From an uncultured Flavobacteriales bacterium (GTDB taxonomy: Bacteria; Bacteroidota; Bacteroidia; Flavobacteriales; JBLHRE01): a stretch of 64,000 nt of DNA. Made by a program: the position numbers and the translations under genes. Below the pieces are notes generated by a model. That model saw only the letters and a program-made list of their open reading frames with translations. It made no database searches and was not told the origin of the DNA. The DNA lies in contig CAKZPI010000001.1 of the NCBI GenBank assembly GCA_937139155.1, positions 1-64,000 on the forward strand, given 5' to 3'. This document shows positions 26,947 through 34,788 of the stretch, in pieces (position 1 is the stretch's first letter; every line of letters starts with the position of its first letter).

Positions 26947-28038
26947 ATGGCAAAGGAAATCATTTGTGCGGTAACCAATGATCTGGTTTATGATCAGCGC
27001 ATGATTAGAATTTGCGGAACCCTAGCAAAAGACGGGTTTAAAGTCAAGCTCATTGGGCGAGAACTAAAGAATTCCCTTCCCCTTAAAAAAGCAGAATTTG
27101 CCCAAGAAAGGCTAAGGTGTTGGTTTAATTCAGGAAAGCTATTCTACCTTGAGTATAACCTGCGTTTGTTTCTTAAAATTAGGAATACAAAAGCTTGGGC
27201 ATACATGGCCGTTGACTTAGATACCATTGCTCCTTTATTTTATCAGGCAGAGCGGGTGGGAGCAAAGAAAATTTACGATGCCCATGAATATTTTACCGAG
27301 GTTCCTGAGCTTATTGGTAGGCCTCGGGTAAAAGCTTTTTGGGAGTCCATAGCTAAGAAGTTCGTTCCCAAAGCTGACTTGGCCTATACCGTTGCCCATA
27401 ATCTGGGAGACGAGCTGAATTCTAGGTACGGAATTAATTTTCATGTTATCCGAAACATGCCCGATTTAAGGCCCCAGGAAAAAAGGGAAATCAAGTACGA
27501 TTTGATTTATCAGGGCGCCTTGAATCGTGGAAGAGGATTGGAAACCATGGTAATGGCCATGCATAAAATTGATGGAAAGCTTTTAATTTGCGGAGAAGGT
27601 GACCTGAGTAAGGAAATTCGAGAAATGGTGGAAAGGGAAGGACTAAATGAAAAGATTGAGTTTGCCGGTAAGCTTATGCCTGAAGAACTGTGGAAGAGAA
27701 CACAAGAAGCAAGAGTCGGACTAAACCTTTTAGAGGCCAAAAGCCTTTCATATTGGTATTCTTTGGCCAATAAGTTTTTTGACTATATCCAGGCGGGAAT
27801 TCCGCAAGTTTGTATGGCCTTTCCTGAATATTTAATGCTTTCAAGAAGGAATCAAGTTGCCATGTTATTGGCCCAGTTAGACCCCGATGAATTGGCATCT
27901 ACCGTTAATCATTTGTTAAATCATCCAGACCGGTATGAACTTATGAAGGCGGAATGTATTCAGGCCGCTAAAGTCTTAAATTGGCATTCTGAATCCGGTC
28001 GTTTAATTACCCTTTACAGAGATCTTGAAAAATCATAA
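26947..28038 (+). CDS. Glycosyltransferase, GT4-like (GT-B fold)
   Basis: 363-residue cytoplasmic GT-B transferase. The N-terminal Rossmann half has 'CAVTNDLVYDQRMIRICGTLAKDGF' and 'YDAHEYFTEVPEL'. The C-terminal nucleotide-sugar half has 'YQGALNRGRGLETMVMAMH', 'LLICGEGDLSKEIREM', 'VEREGLNEKIEFAGKLMPEELWK' and 'LANKFFDYIQAGIPQV', the E-x7-E-equivalent region. Donor and acceptor cannot be read from sequence. It overlaps the following glycosyltransferase by 14 bases, so both probably act on the same surface glycan or lipid-linked sugar. Confidence 0.88.
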   Translation: MAKEIICAVTNDLVYDQRMIRICGTLAKDGFKVKLIGRELKNSLPLKKAEFAQERLRCWFNSGKLFYLEYNLRLFLKIRNTKAWAYMAVDLDTIAPLFYQAERVGAKKIYDAHEYFTEVPELIGRPRVKAFWESIAKKFVPKADLAYTVAHNLGDELNSRYGINFHVIRNMPDLRPQEKREIKYDLIYQGALNRGRGLETMVMAMHKIDGKLLICGEGDLSKEIREMVEREGLNEKIEFAGKLMPEELWKRTQEARVGLNLLEAKSLSYWYSLANKFFDYIQAGIPQVCMAFPEYLMLSRRNQVAMLLAQLDPDELASTVNHLLNHPDRYELMKAECIQAAKVLNWHSESGRLITLYRDLEKS

Positions 28039-29146
28039 ACGTTTACATATTGTTTCTTTTGATGTGCCATATCCCGCTGATTACGGGGGGGTAATTGATG
28101 TTTTTTATAAGTTAAAGGCATTAAAAGAAGACGGGTATAAGGTTTTCCTTCACTGTTATCATTACGGAAGAAAAGAGCAAAGTGAACTGGAAAACTTAGC
28201 CGAAAAGGTGTATTACTACCCAAGACATGCAGGTAGGTCCAGGCTTTTTGTTCGGAAGCCTTATATCGTAGCTTCTCGCGATTCAGACATGCTCTTGACC
28301 CGACTTCAAAGAGACAATTACCCAATACTCTATGAAGGCCTTCATTGTTGCCATTCCATAGACCATAAGTCACTTGAGAACAGAATTAAGATAGTTAGGG
28401 CTCACAATATAGAGCATGACTATTATGAAAACCTTGCTGAGGTTGAATCGAATGTTTTTAAGCGGTACTATTTTTACAATGAGGCATCCAAGCTTAAGAA
28501 GTACGAAAAGGTCTTAAAAAAAGCCAATTATGTTGCGGCCATTTCACCCAAAGACCAGATGTACTTCCAGAAAAAATACAAAAAGGCGGTTTTGGTTCCG
28601 GCCTTTCATCCTTACCGCGAAGTAGGGTCTAAAACCGGAAGGGGAGACTTTGTGCTTTACCATGGGAATCTTGGGGTCGGTGAAAACAATGAAGCCGCGC
28701 TTTACCTATGCAAAAAAGTATTTCCTCATATAAAGCATCCCGTGGTGATTGCGGGTAATAAGGCCTCTCAAGAGTTAAAGGCTGAGGTTGAAAAGCTTGA
28801 ACATGTGAAATTAGAATCGCCAGTAGGGTTTGAAAAACTTCAATCTCTCATCCGAAATGCACAGGTGAATGTATTGCCTACTTTTCAGGCTACGGGTATT
28901 AAGCTCAAGCTTTTGGCGGCCTTGTATGCAGGAAGGCATGTGGTAGTAAACTATCCAATGGTTGAAGGCAATGGCTTGGAAGAGTTATGCCATTTGGAAA
29001 ACAATCCCATGAAAATGGCTCATAAAATCAACCAGCTATTTTCCATTGATTTTACCGGAAGCGAAATTGAAGAAAGAAAGGAAGTGCTTTATAGTCGCTA
29101 CAGCAACCGAGCCAGTCTTACATCCCTGAAACCACTTTTTGTTTAG
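28025..29146 (+). CDS. Glycosyltransferase (GT-B fold), TTG start
   Basis: 373 residues. The start is the TTG at 28025, because the first beta strand 'LHIVSFDVPYPADYGGVIDVFYK' begins five codons later and no ATG or GTG precedes it in frame. The 14-base overlap with the upstream transferase suggests coupled translation. The C-terminal half includes 'FVLYHGNLGVGENNEAALYL', 'VVIAGNKAS', 'ESPVGFEKLQSLIRNAQVNVLPTFQATGIKLKLLAALYAGRHVVVN', typical of the donor-binding domain. No membrane segment. Donor and acceptor unknown. Its 3' end overlaps the convergent ftsE gene by 29 bases. Confidence 0.85.
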   Translation: MKNHKRLHIVSFDVPYPADYGGVIDVFYKLKALKEDGYKVFLHCYHYGRKEQSELENLAEKVYYYPRHAGRSRLFVRKPYIVASRDSDMLLTRLQRDNYPILYEGLHCCHSIDHKSLENRIKIVRAHNIEHDYYENLAEVESNVFKRYYFYNEASKLKKYEKVLKKANYVAAISPKDQMYFQKKYKKAVLVPAFHPYREVGSKTGRGDFVLYHGNLGVGENNEAALYLCKKVFPHIKHPVVIAGNKASQELKAEVEKLEHVKLESPVGFEKLQSLIRNAQVNVLPTFQATGIKLKLLAALYAGRHVVVNYPMVEGNGLEELCHLENNPMKMAHKINQLFSIDFTGSEIEERKEVLYSRYSNRASLTSLKPLFV

Positions 29147-29810
29147 AGTCGATAAGGGTTCCTCCTTCGCAGCGAATGGTTCGGTTGGGATACTCATCCA
29201 TCATTAAATAATCATGTGAGGCCATAAGAACGGCCGTTCCTGACTGGGCAATGTTTACCAAAAGCCGCATAATTCCTTTGGATGTATCCGGGTCAAGGTT
29301 TCCAGATGGCTCGTCGGCCAAAATCAATTCCGGATCGTTCAATAAAGCCCGGGCAATACCAACTCTTTGTTGCTCACCCCCAGAAACTTCATGTGGCATT
29401 TTGAAGGCCTTGGTAACCATTCCTACTTGATTCAAAACCTCTTCAATTCGTTGGTTCATTTTCCTGCGGTCTTTCCAGCCGGTAGCCTTCAGCACAAAAA
29501 GAAGGTTATCATTAATGGTACGATCTGTAAGCAATTGAAAATCCTGGAAAACAATGCCCATTCTTCTTCGCAGCGAGGGAATTTGCTTTGTGCGTAAGGT
29601 AGAAAGGTCAAAATCAAGAACTTGGCCTTTGCCGTGTTGAAGGGGGAGGTCTCCATAAATGGTTCTTAGCAAGGAGGATTTTCCAGAGCCCGTCGGACCA
29701 ATTAAGAAGGTCAAGGTTCCCTTATCAATTTGAAAATTCACCTTTTCTAATACCAGGTGATCTTTCTGGTAAATTCGAGCGTCTGAAAAATGAACAACAG
29801 GATTTGACAT
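29118..29810 (-). CDS. ftsE: FtsE-like ABC transporter ATP-binding protein
   Basis: ATPase of the FtsEX complex that regulates peptidoglycan hydrolases at division. 230 residues from the Met at 29810; the frame extends eight codons further but that runs into a TAGATTTG promoter box, so the shorter start is preferred. Motifs: Walker A I-G-P-T-G-S-G-K-S, Q-loop V-F-Q-D-F-Q-L-L-T-D-R, signature V-S-G-G-E-Q-Q-R-V-G-I-A-R-A, Walker B L-I-L-A-D-E-P-S-G-N-L-D, switch His in A-S-H-D. The arrangement is that of FtsE and the LolD-like group; no ftsX lies next to it, so the name is by sequence similarity. Confidence 0.85.
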   Translation of the reverse strand: MSNPVVHFSDARIYQKDHLVLEKVNFQIDKGTLTFLIGPTGSGKSSLLRTIYGDLPLQHGKGQVLDFDLSTLRTKQIPSLRRRMGIVFQDFQLLTDRTINDNLLFVLKATGWKDRRKMNQRIEEVLNQVGMVTKAFKMPHEVSGGEQQRVGIARALLNDPELILADEPSGNLDPDTSKGIMRLLVNIAQSGTAVLMASHDYLMMDEYPNRTIRCEGGTLIDSKQKVVSGM

Positions 29811-29831
29811 GGCAGAGGAATTGAATTTGAA

Positions 29832-29839
29832 CAAATCTA
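29832..29839 (-). promoter_or_regulatory. -7 promoter box TAGATTTG of ftsE
   Basis: Minus-strand TAGATTTG matches TAnnTTTG and ends 21 bases before the ftsE ATG at 29810. It decides the start choice for that gene. Confidence 0.5.
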
Positions 29840-29981
29840 ATTAAAACCGATGATAGGTGATGAAAGAAGCTTTGTTCACTTATACTATTTGTTAACAGAA
29901 AGCGTTGAAAAATCAATACAAACCCCAAATTCACGCCCTATTCGAAGCCCTATATTTACTCATTCTTTACAGGTAAATAAG

Positions 29982-32900
29982 ATGATGAGAAAAAGAAACT
30001 TATTCTTGGCTTTAGGGCTTGTGATTTCTATCCTTTCCATGGGCCAGGAGTCTATTCAGCTAAGGGCAGATGACACTGACTTCAATAAGGCTATGGCCTT
30101 GTTTGAGGAAAAGCAATATACCCCAGCCCAAGAAATTTTTGCAAATATTTCGGGGAACTGTGAAGACCCCCATTTAGAATTATGCGTTCAATCTGCATAC
30201 TACCAGGCCTTGTGCGCCTTAAAGCTTTACCAACCAAATGCTGAGAAGCTAGTGGTAGACTTTATCACAAATAATCCAACCTCCTCTCGGGTTAATTTGG
30301 CTCAGTTTGAATTGGCGGAGTATTTTTTTGAGCGGAAAAAGTACAGAGATGCCCTTGAATGGTTTAAGAAAGTAGAAGAAGGGCAGCTTTCGCTGGAAGA
30401 CCGCCAAGGCTACTATTTCAAAACCGGTTATTGCCATTTTTCAAACGATGAATTCACAGAGGCCAGGGAAAATCTAGAGAAGGTTAACGATCGAAACTCT
30501 TCTTTTGTAGGACCAGCTACCTATTACCTGGGGCATATTCATTATCTAGAAAAAAATTACAACCAAGCCCTAGAGAAATTTGAGGAACTTCAAGACAATT
30601 CCAATTTTGGTCCCATAGTTCCATATTACATCACTCAAATCTACTACCACCAAGAGAAGTACGAAGAGCTCCTTGAATTGGGTCCGGCTCTTCTTGATGC
30701 AGCCTCTTCAAAACGGGCCCCTGAAATTGCCCGTCTAATAGGGGAGGCCCATTATAATCTGGGGAATTTCCAAGATGCCTTACCTTACCTTGAAATGTAT
30801 AGAGCCGGGGGTGGCAGACTGGTAATCGAAGATTATTACCAACTAGGCTTTGCGTATTATCAAGCCGAATATTACGATAAGGCGGTTCAATCTTTCAATA
30901 AAATTACTTCCGGAAAAGATTCATTGGCCCAAAATGGGTATTACCTCATGGGGGATGCTTATGTGAAATTGAATGAGAAACAGGAGGCTAAAAATGCGTT
31001 CTACGCTGCAGCTAACCTATCTTTTGATCCTGTGATTCAGGAAGACGCCGCCTTCAATTACGCCAAATTAAGTTATGAGCTTGGCGACCCTTATTACGAT
31101 CCGGTAAACGCCCTTCAAGATTTTGTAGAAGCCTACCCGAAATCAAACAAAAAAGATCAGGCCTATGAGCTAATGATCAACTATTTTCTTTCGGCGAAGA
31201 ATTATGCCAAGGCCCTTAAATCCTTGGAAGAAATTGGCATTAAAAATTACCAATTGGAGGTCGCCTACCAAAAAATCGCCTTCTATAGAGGAATTCAACT
31301 TTACAACAACGGCGACTGGAATGGAGCCTTGAAATTTTTTGATAAGTCTCAAAAATACAAACACGACAATAAGCTTTTGAATCTAAGCCAATACTGGAAA
31401 GGGGAAGCTTTGTATAGGGTAGGAGATATGCCTGGATCTGAACAGGTCTTAAGGAAGTTTCAAACCAGTTCAGGGGCTACCCGGTTAAGTGTTTACGACC
31501 AAAGCTTGTACTCTCTTGCCTATGCCCAGTTTAAACAAGAAAAGTTTAAAGAAGCCATTACTTCCTTTACCCGGTTTAAGAGAACCTCTCCTGAGCATAA
31601 GTATTCTTACGATGCTCAATTGAGAATTGCCGATTCCTATTTCATGCAAAATGAATTTTTATTGGCCATTGAAGCTTACCAGGCATCTTTAAATCTTGGG
31701 GGTGGTGACGATGATTATGCTACCTACCAATTGGCAGTTTCTAATGGATTGCTTGATAAAACAGATGATCAAATTCAAAGTTTTCAATCTTTCCTTGCCA
31801 AGTTTGAAAGTTCAAAACTTCGCGATGATGCCTATTTTGAATTGGGCTCAGCCTATATGAACAAAGCGGCCTATGCTAAGGCCATTGAAACCTTCCAGGC
31901 TCTAAACTCAGAATATCCAAACAATGCTTACCAAGCTAGGGCATTGCTAAACATTGGATTGATGTATTACAATAGCGATCAAGGGAGTCAAGCCATTGAT
32001 ACTTACCAAGCCGTGGTAAACCAATACCCTGGAACGGCTGCCGCTAAAGAAGCCATTGCCAATGCTCGCCGAGTGTATGTAGACCTTGATCGGGTAAATG
32101 ATTACGCAGATTGGGTTTCAACCATTGATTTTGTAGACGTATCAAAGTCTAGCTTAGATTCGGCTGCTTTTGAAGCCGCTGAGAAAGTGTATCTATCAAA
32201 CAATTGTGAAGAGAGTAGGAAAGCGTTTTCAGCTTACCTTGAGCGTTATGAAAACGGTTTGTTTGCCCTCCAGGCGCATTTTTACAAAGCACAATGCGCC
32301 TTTAAGGCGGAAGACTACCCCTCGGCATTGGGGGATTTTGAAAAGGTGCTGACCTACCCAAGGAATACATTTACCGAGCCATCCCTCTTAAGGGCTGCCC
32401 AGATTCGCTACTTCCAAAAGAATTACGGAGAGGCGCTCAACCACTATACCAAGCTCGAGAAAATAGCCCAATATCCGGCCAACCGGTATGAGGCTCAAAG
32501 AGGGGCCATGCGCTGCTATTTCAAAGTTACCAATTATGAAAAGGCCATTGAGTTTGCCAAGGCGGTTAAAGGAAACGAAAAAGCCGATGCGCAAGCCCTT
32601 CAAGAAGCCGAGCTAATCATCGCTAAATCAGCCTATAAAACCCAAGCCTATGAATTGGCTATGAGCTCCTTTAAACAGGTTGAGAAGCTTTCAGAAAACG
32701 AGAACAAGGCCGAAGCTGGTTATTACATCGCTGAGCTGCTTTACCTTGATAAGGATTATAAAGGGGCTCGAGAAAAAGTCTTTGAATTGATTGAGACCAT
32801 GCCTGATTACGGATTTTGGGTAAGCAAAAGCCTATTGGTTTTGGCCCGAACCTACTGGAAGGAGGAAGATTATTTCAATGCAGAATATACCCTGACACGA

Positions 32901-33032
32901 TTAATTGGAATATCTACCAATCCAGAAATTAAAAAGGATGCTGAACATCTTTTAGAGCAGTTAAAGCTTGCAAAGAAGAATTTAGATCAAGGAAGTCAGG
33001 ATACCCTCCAAATTGAATTGAACCAGCCATGA
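29982..33032 (+). CDS. Large exported tetratricopeptide-repeat protein
   Basis: From the ATG at 29982 (a second ATG follows directly) it has 1016 residues with a signal peptide ending I-L-S-M-G-Q; the longer open frame adds an unlikely 44 residues. Nearly the whole chain is TPR-like helical hairpins with the recurrent W/Y-L-G-Y-A-F-P pattern, for example 'YYLGHIHYLEKNYNQALEKFEEL', 'YQLGFAYYQAEYYDKAVQSFNKI', 'FELGSAYMNKAAYAKAIETFQAL' and 'NIGLMYYNSDQGSQAIDTYQAV'. About 20 or more repeats are visible by eye. It is presumably periplasmic and a scaffold. Its stop overlaps the ATG of the next gene, an outer-membrane barrel (ATGA), so the pair is made together and probably works together. Confidence 0.85.
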   Translation: MMRKRNLFLALGLVISILSMGQESIQLRADDTDFNKAMALFEEKQYTPAQEIFANISGNCEDPHLELCVQSAYYQALCALKLYQPNAEKLVVDFITNNPTSSRVNLAQFELAEYFFERKKYRDALEWFKKVEEGQLSLEDRQGYYFKTGYCHFSNDEFTEARENLEKVNDRNSSFVGPATYYLGHIHYLEKNYNQALEKFEELQDNSNFGPIVPYYITQIYYHQEKYEELLELGPALLDAASSKRAPEIARLIGEAHYNLGNFQDALPYLEMYRAGGGRLVIEDYYQLGFAYYQAEYYDKAVQSFNKITSGKDSLAQNGYYLMGDAYVKLNEKQEAKNAFYAAANLSFDPVIQEDAAFNYAKLSYELGDPYYDPVNALQDFVEAYPKSNKKDQAYELMINYFLSAKNYAKALKSLEEIGIKNYQLEVAYQKIAFYRGIQLYNNGDWNGALKFFDKSQKYKHDNKLLNLSQYWKGEALYRVGDMPGSEQVLRKFQTSSGATRLSVYDQSLYSLAYAQFKQEKFKEAITSFTRFKRTSPEHKYSYDAQLRIADSYFMQNEFLLAIEAYQASLNLGGGDDDYATYQLAVSNGLLDKTDDQIQSFQSFLAKFESSKLRDDAYFELGSAYMNKAAYAKAIETFQALNSEYPNNAYQARALLNIGLMYYNSDQGSQAIDTYQAVVNQYPGTAAAKEAIANARRVYVDLDRVNDYADWVSTIDFVDVSKSSLDSAAFEAAEKVYLSNNCEESRKAFSAYLERYENGLFALQAHFYKAQCAFKAEDYPSALGDFEKVLTYPRNTFTEPSLLRAAQIRYFQKNYGEALNHYTKLEKIAQYPANRYEAQRGAMRCYFKVTNYEKAIEFAKAVKGNEKADAQALQEAELIIAKSAYKTQAYELAMSSFKQVEKLSENENKAEAGYYIAELLYLDKDYKGAREKVFELIETMPDYGFWVSKSLLVLARTYWKEEDYFNAEYTLTRLIGISTNPEIKKDAEHLLEQLKLAKKNLDQGSQDTLQIELNQP

Positions 33033-34675
33033 GAATTTTAAAACCCATACTTCTATCCGCGGTTACCTTTCTAGGTTTAGATACGGTAGCCCAAACAGAC
33101 CCCAATGCTTTAGGAACTGAAATCACGGTTGTAAAACCCTATACGCCTTCCGTTTCCGATGCAGTTAAGATGAATTTTAAGCCGGCAGAAACGGATACAG
33201 CTACCAAGAAAGTAGACCTTAAGTATTCCGTGAGCCCTAGGCAATATGAAACCCGGTATGAGTTTGCCCCCATTCAAGCGGCGCGAATTTCAAGGTCTCC
33301 CTTGGATAAACTCCACCCATGGTACATTCGCGGGGGAATCGGGTCAAGATCTACCTCCTTGGCTGAGGTTTATTTCCACTCCCTTCGAAACAAGCAATGG
33401 GCCTATGGTGTGCATGCAGGGCACTTCGCCTCTTCTGGTGGATTTTCAGACATGGCTCCCTCCAATTTTTCGAATCAAATCATTTCTGCTTTCGGAAAGC
33501 GGTTTTATAGGGCCTTTACCTTAAGTTCTGAGGCCCATGCAAAATGGGATGCCTACCGTTATTACGGAACTGCGGATGATACAGCAAGCTCTGATAGCAT
33601 AAGACAAAGGTTTTTCAATTTACATCTTGAAACAGAGCTTGCAGGAGCTCAAAATCCCTTCAACCAAAACTTGCACAGCCTCAAGCTCGGATTTGACCAT
33701 TTTCAAACCGCAAATGGCTTAGGCGAACAAGACATTCGATTAAAGGGTGTGCTTGGCAAAGGATTAGGAGAGGGGCTTTTCACCTTAGGTGCCGGACTAC
33801 AATTTGTCAAGACCCAATTTGATTCTTTGAATCAGCAGTATTTTGACTTTGGGTTTAATCCGCAGTTTAAGGGTTCGGAAGGTGATATAGATTTTACCCT
33901 GGGGCTGAAAGCTCACGTGAATTCACAATCCGGAGAGAATACTCAGGTTTACCTTTATCCTGATTTAGAAATTAATTACAGCCTATTAGAGGGCGTTTTC
34001 GTGGTTTATGGTGGCCTTGGCGGCGGATTGAATCAAATCACCATGAGATCTTTGGCATCCAAGAATCCCTTTATCTCATTGAATTCTGAAACTGGAGTTG
34101 AAGACGAAGCCATTCGAATCTATGGGGGACTGAAAGGGTCCTGGTCTTCCAAAACCTCCTTTACATTGGGAGCTTCTTTTTCAAGCTTTAACCACATGCC
34201 GCTATTCTTCCTACACCCAGATAGCATTCAACCTGGAAGAACGGAAACCTACCAAGTGGTTTACGACTCACTTAAGCGGACCCGTTTCTTTGGGGAACTT
34301 GAAACCCATCTTGGCAAGAGGTTCACCTTGAATGGAGCCGCCTTTATAGACCTTTACTCTGAAGGTTTTCAAGAGGAAGCCTGGCATCTTCCAAGTTTTC
34401 ACGGGAGGGTTTCAGGACTTTATAATTTACGGGATAAAATCCTTCTAAAAGCAAATATGTATTGGGCTGGAAGAAGACCTGTTGGACCTGACGGAGCCCT
34501 TGAAACCAGGCTTGAACCCTATACTGATTTGGGCCTAGGTATAACCTATAGATACAATTCCATGTTATCCGCCTTTGTAGAAATTGATAACCTCTTGAAT
34601 CAAAAATATGAGCAGTTTTATGCGTATAGAGCTCAAGGGTTTACGGTTCGCGGAGGGATTTCTTTGGCTTTCTAG
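33029..34675 (+). CDS. TonB-dependent-receptor-like outer-membrane barrel without plug domain
   Basis: 548 residues, signal peptide ending T-V-A-Q. The first ~70 mature residues hold 'GTEITVVKPYTPSVSDAVKMNFKP', a motif I recall from a Bacteroidota-specific family often called TonB-dependent receptor. The rest is barrel-like, with alternating aromatic strands, and ends 'FVEIDNLLNQKYEQFYAYRAQGFTVRGGISLAF', which closely matches the last strands of TonB receptors. There is no plug domain (no 'DVLRRVPG' region) and the length is under 600, so it is not a classical receptor. Co-translated with the TPR protein upstream. Role unknown; an envelope transport or assembly partner of the TPR scaffold is an inference. 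Confidence 0.75.
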   Translation: MRILKPILLSAVTFLGLDTVAQTDPNALGTEITVVKPYTPSVSDAVKMNFKPAETDTATKKVDLKYSVSPRQYETRYEFAPIQAARISRSPLDKLHPWYIRGGIGSRSTSLAEVYFHSLRNKQWAYGVHAGHFASSGGFSDMAPSNFSNQIISAFGKRFYRAFTLSSEAHAKWDAYRYYGTADDTASSDSIRQRFFNLHLETELAGAQNPFNQNLHSLKLGFDHFQTANGLGEQDIRLKGVLGKGLGEGLFTLGAGLQFVKTQFDSLNQQYFDFGFNPQFKGSEGDIDFTLGLKAHVNSQSGENTQVYLYPDLEINYSLLEGVFVVYGGLGGGLNQITMRSLASKNPFISLNSETGVEDEAIRIYGGLKGSWSSKTSFTLGASFSSFNHMPLFFLHPDSIQPGRTETYQVVYDSLKRTRFFGELETHLGKRFTLNGAAFIDLYSEGFQEEAWHLPSFHGRVSGLYNLRDKILLKANMYWAGRRPVGPDGALETRLEPYTDLGLGITYRYNSMLSAFVEIDNLLNQKYEQFYAYRAQGFTVRGGISLAF

Positions 34676-34702
34676 AAAATTGTTAATCCAGTGTTAAAAA
34701 CT

Positions 34703-34739
34703 AAGGGGTTCAGAACCTAATTTTCGGGCTGAACCCCTT
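34703..34739 (+). terminator. Strong hairpin, possible terminator of the TPR-barrel operon
   Basis: Perfect 11-bp stem AAGGGGTTCAG (34703-34713) / CTGAACCCCTT (34729-34739) with a 15-base loop. It is followed by TGTGTTTT rather than a pure T-run. It sits 28 bases after the barrel gene and just before the gyrB promoter box. Confidence 0.6.
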
Positions 34740-34749
34740 GTGTTTTAAG

Positions 34750-34757
34750 TATATTTG
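34750..34757 (+). promoter_or_regulatory. -7 promoter box TATATTTG of gyrB
   Basis: TATATTTG matches TAnnTTTG and ends 31 bases before the gyrB ATG at 34789. It lies downstream of an alternative in-frame TTG at 34738, which argues against that longer start. Confidence 0.65.
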
Positions 34758-34788
34758 TGATTATTCCTTATTTCAAATTTATCCTCAC

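Noticed and set aside
34738..34788. Longer gyrB start (TTG at 34738)
   Set aside because: It overlaps the hairpin and precedes the TATATTTG promoter box; the ATG at 34789 gives the normal GyrB N-terminus.
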